Shown here in pieces: positions 1-8,189 of a DNA stretch of 64,000 nt (within the stretch, counting starts at the first letter, position 1; the number at the start of each line of letters is the position of its first letter). Source of the DNA: Gordonia namibiensis NBRC 108229 (GTDB lineage Bacteria > Actinomycetota > Actinomycetes > Mycobacteriales > Mycobacteriaceae); NCBI RefSeq assembly GCF_000298235.1, contig NZ_BAHE01000015.1, positions 124,001 through 188,000 of the forward strand. Direction: 5' to 3'. Under the pieces are notes generated by a model. That model had not been told where the DNA came from and made no database searches. It saw only the letters and a program-made list of their open reading frames with translations. Both the position numbers and the translations under genes were made by a program.

Positions 1-77
1 ACGCTCCGGTGGGCCGATCGGTTCCATACGGAGCGAGAAACTGCGTACTGCGGCGAACGGCAGGAGCGTCGCGCTGC

Positions 78-383
78 TCAACGTGAGACCGGTATCTCCG
101 ACAAGTCCCCAGAGACGACCGTCTGGTTTCCTTTCAGCATGTCGAACCCGGCGGCGGCAGTCTCGCCTGTTTCGTAGATGTCGCTGATTGCCAGCACCAG
201 CCTAAGCAGCCCAGAGGTTGTCGTGTCGTTCCTCGCGAAGAGGATGTTGTCGTCGTCGGTGTACAAAAAGGTCCCGTCAGCAAATCGGACCCAGCGACCG
301 GGCCCGCTTAGCGGGCCTCCCTTGAAGCCGTCGACCCACTGGTACGTCTCGGCCTGGCTCCGCATCTTGTCATCACTGACCAC
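78..383 (-). CDS. Hypothetical protein (accessory region)
   Basis: 101 aa, no family recognised. It contains a Gly/Pro patch (residues ~20-28) followed by WVRFADGTFLYTDD, suggesting a small beta-rich fold, then a helical leucine-rich stretch (LLRLVLAISDIYETGE). No signal peptide or membrane helix is visible. It lies 30 nt downstream of another small gene on the same strand, so the two are probably co-transcribed. Base composition is AT-richer than the core genes further right, consistent with acquired DNA. The coding call rests on the plausible, charged, soluble sequence and the tandem arrangement. Confidence 0.5.
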   Translation of the reverse strand: MVSDDKMRSQAETYQWVDGFKGGPLSGPGRWVRFADGTFLYTDDDNILFARNDTTTSGLLRLVLAISDIYETGETAAAGFDMLKGNQTVVSGDLSEIPVSR

Positions 384-413
384 GGACGGAATCCTCTCAG
401 AGCTATAGGCTGC

Positions 414-659
414 TCAGTTCGTCCCCGGTCCAGGACTAGGTAGATCGAGCACACCGCCTCCGCCCAGATCGATGACCAGGTCGTCTTTCAGCGTGTTGAT
501 CCGGGGCTTGAGGTCCTCGACTCGACCGGTATCGACCCGCGGCCCACCCTCGGGCGCAGCTAGGCCGGCTATTGCCTGGTGGAGCTGGTCTTCTAGATCG
601 TCGAGCTCGAGAAACCGGGGGTCTACGGCTGGATTCTCCTGTGAACGCGACTGAGACAT
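414..659 (-). CDS. Hypothetical small acidic protein
   Basis: 81 aa, rich in Asp/Glu/Leu with a helical, possibly coiled-coil segment (residues ~15-32, LELDDLEDQLHQAIAGL), a second helical region around residues 48-62, and a Gly/Pro-rich tail. No family is recognised. It sits directly upstream of the 101-aa gene at 78-383 on the same strand. The composition looks like a real soluble protein rather than a shadow frame. Function unknown. Confidence 0.5.
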   Translation of the reverse strand: MSQSRSQENPAVDPRFLELDDLEDQLHQAIAGLAAPEGGPRVDTGRVEDLKPRINTLKDDLVIDLGGGGVLDLPSPGPGTN

Positions 660-718
660 ACGTTCATCGTGCCCCGCTGGTGCCGACGGTCGCCGAGTAC
701 CCCCAGGGGGAGTCCCCC

Positions 719-955
719 CTACCCGTCCCCCGTGACCGGGCCGTAATGCGGCCGGCCCATCGTGTACGGGTTTTCAAGTTTGATGTCGAGAGCGCCCGTC
801 CACGGAGTCACGAAGTTGGCTTCTTTGCGACACGCGCGGACAAAACGGACGCTACCGGCGTGTCTGTCGACAAACGTGCAGTTCAGGTGACATTCTTCCC
901 ACATTGGTACTGGACACCACGGCAGGGAGGGGTGACCACGGTGGTGAAGATGCAA
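719..955 (-). CDS. Doubtful small ORF
   Basis: A 78-aa reading frame on the same strand as the two genes to its left. It has four cysteines and several tryptophans, with a reasonable-looking segment WTGALDIKLENPY near the C-terminus. No family, ribosome-binding site or paralogue supports it. It may be a decayed fragment or a chance frame. The rest of 660-1277 holds nothing else I can support: no hairpin, tRNA or promoter stands out. Confidence 0.2.
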   Translation of the reverse strand: MHLHHRGHPSLPWCPVPMWEECHLNCTFVDRHAGSVRFVRACRKEANFVTPWTGALDIKLENPYTMGRPHYGPVTGDG

Positions 956-1277
956 TGCTCGCGCCAGATGGTTACCCGCCGCCCTTCGCCCCGCAGATGG
1001 GCTTCTGGATTAGATCGTGACGTCACGAAACGGGCACACACCTGTTACGTCTGATTGCTACGCTCAGGCTCCTTGTCATGCGTATCGGGACGGAGCACGT
1101 CTCAGAGAGGACGGTCAGCGGATGACGTTGGTGCTGCGTAACCGGCCGAGCTTGGTTGGAAAGCCGAGATTCAAGGTTGAGAGCAAAGGCGGTAGCACCC
1201 TACTACGCCGCACGCGATCCACGATCGGCGCGAAGAGCGATCAGCAACAGGCAGTACGCAATCTGCGCTCGAGAAAG

Positions 1278-1967
1278 ATGCACACTCACACCGTCATTGC
1301 TAAGGATAATCCTACTGACTGGGGTGATTACGCGCTCGCGCGACATCTATTCTCTGAAGTTGCGACGTTTATTTTCGACCTCCCCGAAGGTAAGTTCACC
1401 TTATTCGAGACCGGACGTAAAACCGCGTTTATATCCCTTGGAGATGGCGGAATGAAAGGTACAGACCGGCACGTTCATATCCCGACGGGCGACGTGAGCA
1501 TCGAAGTCGACGGCGGTGAGTACTTGCAGTGGCATACCGAAGAGTCGCTCGACTCGATTTGGTGGTCATGCACTCCTGAATCCATTACACCAACGCTCGA
1601 CCTCATCATTGAACTTGATGAAGATCCCGACATCGAGATCACAGGCGCCATCCATCTACTCGAGGGCCAGAGTCCACTAATGCTCAGTGGGCGGGAGGTA
1701 GTTAAGTACGCTCGGGACAACCTAGATAGGATCGACTTCTTTGTTGTCGACTACCAGGATTTCTCTCTTTCGTGGATGAGCTCAGATTCCCCTGGGCGTG
1801 AACGCGTTCACTCAGGCCACGGCGAGGTCTCGGTCGTGTATCGGGTCGGTGGCAGCAGCCCTCTTGCTCGCGTACTGGAGCAAACCGCAACTCCTGCAAT
1901 CAAGAAGCACGCAAGTGATATCGTCGCCGGAATCAACCAGAGACGGTTGCCGCAGTCGTTGGCCTAG
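1278..1967 (+). CDS. Hypothetical protein, first gene of three-gene accessory operon
   Basis: 229 aa from ATG 1278, which is preceded directly by GAGAAAG. The frame is open back to 1017, but the upstream 87 codons look low-complexity and unlike protein, so the internal ATG is preferred. The sequence alternates beta-like and acidic segments (VSIEVDGGEYLQWH, LDLIIELDEDPDIEI) and has no signal peptide or membrane helix, so a soluble cytoplasmic protein is likely. No family recognised. It is followed after 9 nt by the next gene, which has its own GGGAGGG ribosome-binding site; the three genes 1278-2964 look like one transcript. Confidence 0.55.
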   Translation: MHTHTVIAKDNPTDWGDYALARHLFSEVATFIFDLPEGKFTLFETGRKTAFISLGDGGMKGTDRHVHIPTGDVSIEVDGGEYLQWHTEESLDSIWWSCTPESITPTLDLIIELDEDPDIEITGAIHLLEGQSPLMLSGREVVKYARDNLDRIDFFVVDYQDFSLSWMSSDSPGRERVHSGHGEVSVVYRVGGSSPLARVLEQTATPAIKKHASDIVAGINQRRLPQSLA

Positions 1968-1976
1968 GGAGGGCAC

Positions 1977-2438
1977 GTGAGTGGTCCAGGTGTCGTGATT
2001 ACGAAGGTTGCTGTATCGACCGATGGAGCGTCTGATCCAGACACGCTCATTCCTGGGCAACCAAGTAGCCAGTCGGTCAATGTATGGCACTACCCTCAGA
2101 GATACAGTCGGAAGATTACTGTCCGAACGAGTCCTCGTGAGGGTGATCCCCTGGTTTACAAGCGCTCCGATGGGCGTGAGACCAGGCATGCGGATGACGA
2201 ACGCGAATCGCCGCTATCTGTTCGTAGAACTGGGAAGACCTTCTGGACATTTGAATTCAGAGAGTACAGTCTCGAACACCGACAGCCTCAATGTGACACA
2301 CCCCAGCCGAATCACACGATCGAAGCAAGAGCGCTCTCAGCCCGAACGATCAACTATCCGAACAGAATCGGGCACGCAGTACCCCGGCAGTGGGACGCTA
2401 AGACGCATACGGTGAGCTGCGTGAATGGTTCAAAGTAG
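1977..2438 (+). CDS. Hypothetical protein, middle gene of the operon
   Basis: 153 aa from GTG 1977, seven bases after a GGGAGGG Shine-Dalgarno sequence and nine bases after the previous stop. Its 3' end overlaps the start of the next gene by 14 nt. The sequence is polar and Arg/Thr/Ser-rich, without membrane helices or a recognised domain. Other frames are also open here (+ 2008-2415 and - 1812-2189), so the frame is less certain than for its neighbours; spacing, ribosome-binding site and overlap favour this one. Confidence 0.4.
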   Translation: MSGPGVVITKVAVSTDGASDPDTLIPGQPSSQSVNVWHYPQRYSRKITVRTSPREGDPLVYKRSDGRETRHADDERESPLSVRRTGKTFWTFEFREYSLEHRQPQCDTPQPNHTIEARALSARTINYPNRIGHAVPRQWDAKTHTVSCVNGSK

Positions 2439-2964
2439 CTGGTTTAACTGGGAGGTAGCCGAACCATTCTACTTGGCGGCATTGACACAGGTCGTGGCCG
2501 CAGTCTTGGTGACGATCGCTGACCTTATTACGCGCCGTCGGCTTAGGAATCTCAAAGAAAAGGAACTTCCCGAGTTCACGCTGTTTCTACCTGACGGCAA
2601 TGAGGCTGGATCGATGAAAGCAGGCCTCACCGCGAAGGAGTTGCAGATCGAGGGGCTGACAACTCCAGAAATAATTGAGTCGGTGTCGAAGAACCGCGAC
2701 GCCGCGATTATTCTATCGACTGTTCCATTAACGGTGTTACCTGTTGTCATTAACGCGCAGATTGCCGACAATACCCAATGGATTTTACTGGCGATAATCT
2801 TCGCGATAACGCTAACATTGGCTGGCGTTGTCATGTTCAGTTCTTCTTTCTACTCTCGCGCCAGAGTCTGGGTATTTGGTGTTACGTCACTCGTTGGCAT
2901 AATTATCAATCTCGTGCTGGGATCGATTCTCGGTTTGACAACCTCAGTCGCACCTACCCCGTAG
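2425..2964 (+). CDS. Small polytopic membrane protein, third gene of the operon
   Basis: 179 aa. Four hydrophobic helices are visible: residues ~12-35, ~93-111, ~117-140 and ~148-170. A polar, charged loop of about 55 residues (RRRLRNLKEK ... ITEPEI-like region) separates helix 1 from helix 2. The gene starts inside the end of the preceding gene, implying translational coupling. Small membrane proteins in this position are often the membrane-disrupting partner in phage-defence or toxin operons, but that is inference only; no defence family is recognised in the partners. Confidence 0.65.
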   Translation: MVQSSWFNWEVAEPFYLAALTQVVAAVLVTIADLITRRRLRNLKEKELPEFTLFLPDGNEAGSMKAGLTAKELQIEGLTTPEIIESVSKNRDAAIILSTVPLTVLPVVINAQIADNTQWILLAIIFAITLTLAGVVMFSSSFYSRARVWVFGVTSLVGIIINLVLGSILGLTTSVAPTP

Positions 2965-3639
2965 AAGGGGTCGCAGCGGTGCGGACTAATGAGGCATGGA
3001 TGCCGGCTCGTCGCTGCGGTTAAGCAGAGTATGCAGAACCTATGGCCACGCAGTAGGTCTGTTAGGTACCCGCCCGTAAGGTGGACGCTTCTGACGGTAA
3101 CCGCAACTCGACTGGATCGCCTACGAGAAATTCGCTGCGCAGGAAGTCCGATTGTCGGCCCGACGATCGCCTCGAACTGCCGTGCAAGCGAATCTACGTC
3201 AGCGGACGAACGTTCTCTGGTTAAGACCAACCCCCACGCGGAGCACCCAGGGGTGCCGGTGTCGTTACCCCATCCCGGAACAACCCACGGACCATGCCCC
3301 GATACCGCGTCTCGGCAGCACCTGTAGCCCATCCGCGGAATGCGAACAGGCTGGTACTGACCCCTCAGTGTCTGGCCAGACCCACGACGGGAGCGGTCGC
3401 CCCGGTTAGCGAGATTGAAAACCCCGGGTGCCGCTGGTTGTCGTCGGGCGGCAGTTTGAACGACGGCAGGCCGACGGCCCGCACCCCAGGCCACGGACCA
3501 AAGTCCGTGGCGCAGAGAACAGGTCGTTGACCGTTGGCGTGCGTGATGAGGGCGATGCGCGCGATATTCGCGCTCACCGCCTTCACGGCGGGTTGAGGTG
3601 CAGCTATGCTGCGGTAGTTAATAGCGGCTCACTCCCGTT
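2965..3639. other. Long stretch without a convincing gene
   Basis: About 675 bases between the membrane-protein gene and the Tad remnant. Frames are open on both strands (for example a 73-aa minus-strand frame at 3365-3586 and a 214-aa minus-strand frame at 2850-3494), but none has a good start site or recognisable domain. A perfect 8-bp inverted repeat (CCACGGAC 3491-3498 / GTCCGTGG 3503-3510) could be a terminator, though no T-run follows. In related genomes tadA, tadB and tadC would lie on this side of the pilin; no trace of them is visible. Confidence 0.5.
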
Positions 3640-3891
3640 ATGACCACGACCGCTGCAGGTGCTGGCGCGCCTGAGTGGTCATCGTCGGTTAGAGGGGAGT
3701 AAACCGAGACTGCGGAATACGCGATAGAGACTATTGCGGCTGCGGCGTTCGGGGCGATCCTTTACACGGTGATCACCGGCGACAACATCGTGAGTGCGCT
3801 GACCGGCATCATCGGGAAGGCGCTCAATACCTCGGTGGGTGATGTGTTTGCACGCGTAGCGGTTTCGGCTGTCGCAGCTGGGTCGGGATGA
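3640..3891 (+). pseudogene. Flp-type pilin (DUF4244) interrupted by an in-frame stop
   Basis: Reading from ATG 3640 gives 20 codons and then TAA at 3700-3702. The same frame continues with TAEYAIETIAAAAF and VITGDNIVSALTGII, the hallmark of the actinobacterial DUF4244/Flp pilin (M. tuberculosis Rv3656c position). In family members the processing-site region Gly-Met-Thr-Thr-Ala-Glu-Tyr stands exactly where the stop now lies. No alternative start codon precedes the conserved segment, so the pilin is probably not made. The frame runs to a TGA at 3889 next to the tadE-like gene. The next gene is frameshifted too, which argues against a single sequencing error. Confidence 0.7.
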
Positions 3892-3898
3892 AGACGGG

Positions 3899-4242
3899 AT
3901 GGTGACGGTCGAGGCGGCCTATGTCGTGGCCGCGATCGTCGTCGCGGTGTTGCTCGCGGTCGGTGCCATCGGTGGCGTGACGGCCCAGATCCGTTGCACC
4001 GATGCTGCGCGGGAGGCGGCGCGGTTGACGGCAGCAGGCGATGTTCGGCGCGCGAGGTCGCTAGACGAATGGCGGGGGATCGGGCGGTGGTGTCGGTGTC
4101 GGTGCAGGGCGAACGTGTCGTCGCGCAGGTGCGGACATCGGTGCCGCTGCTGCCCGGGCTCACGTTGTCGGCACAGGCGGTGGCCGCGAAGGAACCACGC
4201 GGCGAGGACGAGGTGGTCTTCGCTCCCGGCGTCGAACCGTGA
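3899..4242 (+). pseudogene. TadE-like pilus protein with a frameshift
   Basis: The first frame (from ATG 3899) encodes MVTVEAAYVVAAIVV, a single N-terminal transmembrane helix, and then DAAREAARLTAAGD, typical of TadE-like minor pilins (Rv3655c position). Around 4037-4055 the homology jumps to the frame one base earlier, which continues EVARRMAGDRAVVSVSV and ends at 4242. A one-base deletion (or two-base insertion) therefore separates a recognisable N-terminal half from a recognisable C-terminal half. Without correction the product runs into a long Arg/Cys-rich nonsense tail. The downstream gene overlaps the original stop (GTGA). Confidence 0.7.
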
Positions 4243-4610
4243 GAACCCTCCGCCGTCTCGTCGCCGACGACCAGGGCAGTGCAACGGTGCTGGGTGCGTT
4301 CGCGATCGCCGCCCTCGCCGCGGTTCTCGTCATGGTGATCTACGTCGGCGCGGCCGTGCTCGCCCGCCACCGCGCACAGTCCGCCGCCGACCTGTCTGCG
4401 CTGGCGGCCGCTGCAGACCATGCGGCGGGGGAGTCCGACCCCTGCACCGCTGCGCGTGCAGTGGCGGCAGCGCAACATCCATCAGCCGAGGTGGTCTTGT
4501 GCCGGACGGACGGTGAGGACGTACTGGTCTCGGTGCGGGTCCCGGTCGACGTGGGCAGCTTCGGGGTCCGGGCAGCCACGGCGTCGGCGCGGGCCGGGCC
4601 CGTCGAGTGA
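4239..4610 (+). CDS. TadE/TadG-like protein with Flp locus (Rv3654c-type)
   Basis: 123 aa from GTG 4239, overlapping the stop of the frameshifted tadE copy by GTGA. After DDQGSATVLGAFAIAALAAVLVMVIYVGAAVLARHRAQSAAD-type sequence (N-terminal helix at residues ~13-42, followed by the conserved Arg-Ala-Gln-Ala/Ser-Ala-Ala-Asp-Leu segment) it has a short extracytoplasmic C-terminal region with one Cys pair (positions ~69 and ~89). This is the helicase-neighbouring TadE-like protein of Mycobacteriales. It is the only intact pilus gene in the window and may be a survivor of a lost Tad system. Confidence 0.8.
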   Translation: MRTLRRLVADDQGSATVLGAFAIAALAAVLVMVIYVGAAVLARHRAQSAADLSALAAAADHAAGESDPCTAARAVAAAQHPSAEVVLCRTDGEDVLVSVRVPVDVGSFGVRAATASARAGPVE

Positions 4611-4620
4611 CGGGGGAGCG

Positions 4621-5172
4621 CTACCCGCGACTGTCCTCGTCGACGACGATCCGCTTGGGATACACCCGGACCGATTGCATAGGGGCGAACCACAATTGGT
4701 GAAAGTGCACGTCGGTGTCACCGCGGTAGGCGAGCTCGAAGGCCTCGGTTCCGGTGTTCAGCGGGATCCACGGTCGGACCGCCCGCACGAACGACGACCA
4801 GTGGATCAGTTCGCCCTCGGTCAGGAAGCCGCCTGCAGCAGCCCAGGTTTCGCCGGACTGTGCGTCGGACGAAGCCAGGTACACCTCGCCGAGCGACGGG
4901 GTGATCCGCGGGCCGATCATAGCGGTCTGCAGGTACCACTGCGCGGTGGTCACCACCGGGGTGAAGCCGCCCGATCGGGCCGCGCACCACCCGTAGTGCA
5001 GGTCGAGGGCGTCGAGTGCTGCCTCCTCGGAGAAGAACACATCGCGTTCGCCGATCGAGGCCGGCAGGTTGTCGGTGTCCTGGGTCGGTCGCGCGAGCAG
5101 GAAGAAGGCGCGCGAGGGCCGGGTCACCACCCGCTTCGTCCCGATCCCCCGATCGGATGCCTCGTCATGCAT
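4621..5172 (-). CDS. Conserved hypothetical protein downstream of helicase
   Basis: 183 aa starting at ATG 5172, which overlaps the helicase stop codon (ATGCATGA, 8-nt overlap), so it is translationally coupled to the helicase. The longer upstream frame lies inside the helicase gene and is rejected. The protein is soluble, aromatic-rich (HYGWC, WYLQTAMIG, HFHQLWF) and has no recognised catalytic motif. Its tight coupling suggests a partner or accessory role for the helicase, but this is inference. It converges with the pilus gene that ends at 4610. Confidence 0.75.
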   Translation of the reverse strand: MHDEASDRGIGTKRVVTRPSRAFFLLARPTQDTDNLPASIGERDVFFSEEAALDALDLHYGWCAARSGGFTPVVTTAQWYLQTAMIGPRITPSLGEVYLASSDAQSGETWAAAGGFLTEGELIHWSSFVRAVRPWIPLNTGTEAFELAYRGDTDVHFHQLWFAPMQSVRVYPKRIVVDEDSRG

Positions 5173-7492
5173 GAGCCAAGTATTGCCGAGACAGCAGCTC
5201 GAGGACGGCCACTGCGCCATCTTTGTCCAACGGATCATTGCCGTTGCCACACTTGGGGCTCTGCACACACGACGGGCAGCCGCTCTCGCATCCGCAGCTC
5301 GCGACGGCGTCTCGGGTGGCGTCGATCCAGGTGAGGAAGGCGGAGTGCCCGCGCTCGGCGAAGCCCGCCCCGCCCATGTACCCGTCGTAGACGAAGACGG
5401 TCGGCAATCCGGTGTCGGGGTGGAGGTCGGTGGAGACGCCGCCGATGTCCCAGCGGTCGCATGTCGCCACGAGAGGGAGGAGTCCGATCGCGGCGTGCTC
5501 GGCCGCGTGCAGTGACCCGGGCAGCCGCGTCTCGTCGATCCCGGCCTCGGCCAACACCTCGGGCGTCAGCGTGTACATGACCGCCCGGGTGTGCAGGGTC
5601 TGCTCGGGCATGTCGAGTTCGACGGCGTCGAGGACCTCGCCGGTCCGCAGCGTCCGCAGGTAACCGACCACCTGGTGCGTCACGTCGACCTCGACGAAGG
5701 CCACGGTCAGCGGACCGAACTCACGGCTCTCGATGACGGAGGTGATCGAGATGTCGGTGGTCTCGCGTGCAGAGGTGGTCCAGTCCGGGTCCTCGGGATG
5801 TGCCAGAGCCAGGCCGTCGTCGAGGTCGAGTTCGTCGACGAGGTACGTCTCGCCCTGGTGGATGTGCACCGCCCCGGGGTGCACCGTCGACATCGCACGT
5901 CCGGTGTCGACGGTGCCCAGGACCTGCGAGGTCGTGGTGTCGACGATCAGCACCTGCCCGCCGATGCCGCCCCGGATGTCGATCTCGGCGTGCGGTTCGA
6001 CGCCGGCGGCGACGTACCAACCGGACTTCCGCTTGCGCAGCAGCCCTTCCGCCGCCAGATCTTCGGCCACCGGCCGCGCATCCCAGGCATCGATCTCGGC
6101 GTCCGAGAGCGGTTTCTCCGCAGCGGCACACAGCAGATGCGGCCCGAGGATGTACGGGTTGGCCGGGTCGGTGACAGTGGCCTCCACCGGCTTGCCGAGG
6201 AGCGACTCGGGATGGTGCACGAGATAGGTGTCGAGCGGGTCGTCGCGGGCGACCAGGACCACCAGCGAATCCCCGGACTCGCGCTGGCGACCGGCACGGC
6301 CCGCCTGCTGCCAGAACGACGCAACCGTTCCGGGGTAGCCGCTGACGATGACGGCGTCCAATCCGCTGATGTCGACACCCAATTCGAGTGCGTTGGTGGT
6401 CGCGACACCGAGCAGCTCGCCGTCGGAGATCGCCTTCTCGAGCTTGCGCCGGTCGTCGGCGAGATAACCCGCACGGTAGGCCCCGACCCTCGATTCGAGT
6501 TCGGGCGCACTCTGCGACAACAGGTTCCGTGCGGACAACGCTGTCAGTTCGACGCCGCGCCGGCTGCGCGCGAAGCACAGTGTCCGTGCGCCCTCGACCA
6601 CGAAATCTGCCAGTAGCCGTGCGGATTCGGCGCCGGCGGAGCGTCGGACCGGTGCGCCGTTCTCGCCGGTCACCGCCGGCAGGAAGTCCGGCTCCCACAA
6701 TGCGACGGTGCGTTCACCGCGCGGCGAACTGTCCTCGGTCACCGCGACCGCGGGCTCGCCGATCAAGCGGCCCAACGCCTCCGCGGGTTGTGCGACCGTT
6801 GCGCTGGCGCCGATCACCGTCGGATTCGCGCCGGCCGCCCGGGCGATCCGGAGGAGCCGTCGCATGACGAGCGCGGTGTGCGAGCCGAAGACGCCGCGGT
6901 AGTGGTGGCATTCGTCGACGACGATGTAGCGAAGATGCCGGAAGAACTGACGCCACCGGGCGTGATGGGAGAGGATGCCGATGTGCAGCATGTCGGGATT
7001 GGTGAAGATCCACCGTGAGTGGACACGCGCCCACTGCCGGATCTCGGGGTCGGTGTCGCCGTCGTAGGCGCAGGGCTGCAGATGCCCGAACTCCGGCCGC
7101 CCGGCGATGACCGAGGAGACCGACCGGATCTGGTCCGCGCCGAGAGCTTTCGTCGGTGCCAGGTATAACGCTGTCGAATTCTTTTCATTCAACAAAGTCG
7201 AAAGAATCGGCATTTGGTAAGACAGCGATTTACCCGATGCGGTGCCCGTGCAAATGGCGACATGATTACCGCGGAATGCCTCGTCGGCGGCGCGGGCCTG
7301 ATGCGTCCAGAGGCGTTCTATTCCGTTGTCCGCGTAGGCGTCGAGGAGTGCTTTGGGTACCCATTCCGGCCACTCGGCGAAAGTTGCAGGGCGCGACGGG
7401 ATTACCGACAGGTGCGTGAGTGGGGACTCGTCGGGGTCGGTGCCTGCGAGGGACCTGGCGAGGAGGTCTGTCCCGAATGTGGAGTACTGCAT
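5165..7492 (-). CDS. DEAD/DEAH-box helicase with DUF1998 zinc domain (SftH/MrfA-like)
   Basis: 775 aa from ATG 7492 (MQYSTFGTDLLARSLAG); the frame is open 58 codons further upstream but that part is unlike helicases. Superfamily 2 motifs are clear: Walker A TGTASGKS (residues ~82-89), motif II DECH (~193-196), motif III SAT, and motif VI QAGRAGRQ. The C-terminal region has the DUF1998 four-cysteine cluster (CGCESGCPSC ... KCG). Homologues such as mycobacterial SftH and Bacillus MrfA are DNA-dependent ATPases/3'-5' helicases; MrfA acts in DNA repair. Position next to cspA and the Tad genes matches Rv3649. Confidence 0.92.
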   Translation of the reverse strand: MQYSTFGTDLLARSLAGTDPDESPLTHLSVIPSRPATFAEWPEWVPKALLDAYADNGIERLWTHQARAADEAFRGNHVAICTGTASGKSLSYQMPILSTLLNEKNSTALYLAPTKALGADQIRSVSSVIAGRPEFGHLQPCAYDGDTDPEIRQWARVHSRWIFTNPDMLHIGILSHHARWRQFFRHLRYIVVDECHHYRGVFGSHTALVMRRLLRIARAAGANPTVIGASATVAQPAEALGRLIGEPAVAVTEDSSPRGERTVALWEPDFLPAVTGENGAPVRRSAGAESARLLADFVVEGARTLCFARSRRGVELTALSARNLLSQSAPELESRVGAYRAGYLADDRRKLEKAISDGELLGVATTNALELGVDISGLDAVIVSGYPGTVASFWQQAGRAGRQRESGDSLVVLVARDDPLDTYLVHHPESLLGKPVEATVTDPANPYILGPHLLCAAAEKPLSDAEIDAWDARPVAEDLAAEGLLRKRKSGWYVAAGVEPHAEIDIRGGIGGQVLIVDTTTSQVLGTVDTGRAMSTVHPGAVHIHQGETYLVDELDLDDGLALAHPEDPDWTTSARETTDISITSVIESREFGPLTVAFVEVDVTHQVVGYLRTLRTGEVLDAVELDMPEQTLHTRAVMYTLTPEVLAEAGIDETRLPGSLHAAEHAAIGLLPLVATCDRWDIGGVSTDLHPDTGLPTVFVYDGYMGGAGFAERGHSAFLTWIDATRDAVASCGCESGCPSCVQSPKCGNGNDPLDKDGAVAVLELLSRQYLAHA

Positions 7493-7827
7493 TTTATGGA
7501 GGAAACTCTTCAAAGTGGTGTCGACGCGGTAGGTCTGGGGAGCTCGGGATGTTACCGACGGATGTCGTGCTGCTGAAGTTTGGCGAGGTTTTTGCTCATC
7601 TTGGTTGATGCGACTATCGCAACTGGGCCGGACATGATTGACTGGGTGCGGCCGCAGCTTTCGCAACCCGTCGAGGCGGGCGACAAGCGTGTTGCAGCCG
7701 TGGTACTGAGGTTAGTTTGGCGGATCGAAGCAGATCTTCGCGGGGCTCTTTGAGGTATGGCGGTCAACCGGCCACGACGCGATGACCCATCGTGTCGCGA
7801 CAGTTGATATGTAAAGGATTGCAAGAC
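7493..7827. promoter_or_regulatory. Divergent promoter region, helicase / cspA
   Basis: 335 bases without a convincing gene between the divergently transcribed helicase and the cold-shock gene. It must contain both promoters and probably a long structured cspA leader, as is common for csp mRNAs. A ribosome-binding site AAAGGA lies at 7813-7818, ten bases before the cspA ATG. No specific -10/-35 pair can be assigned with confidence. Confidence 0.5.
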
Positions 7828-8031
7828 ATGGCACAGGGAACTGTGAAGTGGTTCAACGCGGAAAAGGGCTTCGGCTTCATCGCGCCTGACGAGGGCTCCG
7901 ACGACGTGTTCGTCCACTACTCCGAGATCCAGGGATCCGGTTTCCGTACCCTCGAGGAGAACCAGCGGGTGGAGTTCGAGGTCGGCCAGGGGACCAAGGG
8001 CCCGCAGGCCACCGGCGTTCGCGCGGTCTGA
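7828..8031 (+). CDS. cspA: Cold-shock protein CspA
   Basis: 67 aa, full length for the family. Both RNA-binding motifs are intact: RNP1 KGFGFI (residues ~15-20) and RNP2 VFVHY (~27-31). It starts [18 protein letters not shown], as in mycobacterial CspA (Rv3648c). It is a single-OB-fold RNA/DNA-binding chaperone. ATG 7828 is chosen because the family begins there; the frame is open 12 codons upstream. A strong terminator follows at 8067, so it is probably monocistronic. Confidence 0.97.
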   Translation: MAQGTVKWFNAEKGFGFIAPDEGSDDVFVHYSEIQGSGFRTLEENQRVEFEVGQGTKGPQATGVRAV

Positions 8032-8066
8032 GACCACCTGCGCAACTGCTCACGCAGATTGCCGAT

Positions 8067-8112
8067 AACCGCTCCTGTCTCGATCAGTCGAGATGGGAGC
8101 GGTTTGTTTTGT
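8067..8112 (+). terminator. Rho-independent terminator of cspA
   Basis: Perfect 9-bp outer stem AACCGCTCC (8067-8075) / GGAGCGGTT (8096-8104) with an inner CTCGA-TCAG-TCGAG hairpin, followed by TTGTTTTGT. It lies 36 bases past the cspA stop and is the best-formed intrinsic terminator in the window. Confidence 0.88.
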
Positions 8113-8189
8113 GTGGGCCGATGAAGCGCCGCCGCGAACCGCCGCGGGAAAGGCCGGTTTCGCGGACCCGGACCACCTAATCTCGATCT

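Noticed and set aside
2850..3494. 214-aa minus-strand frame
   Set aside because: Overlaps the well-supported membrane protein gene, Arg/Cys-rich, no domain, no convincing ribosome-binding site.
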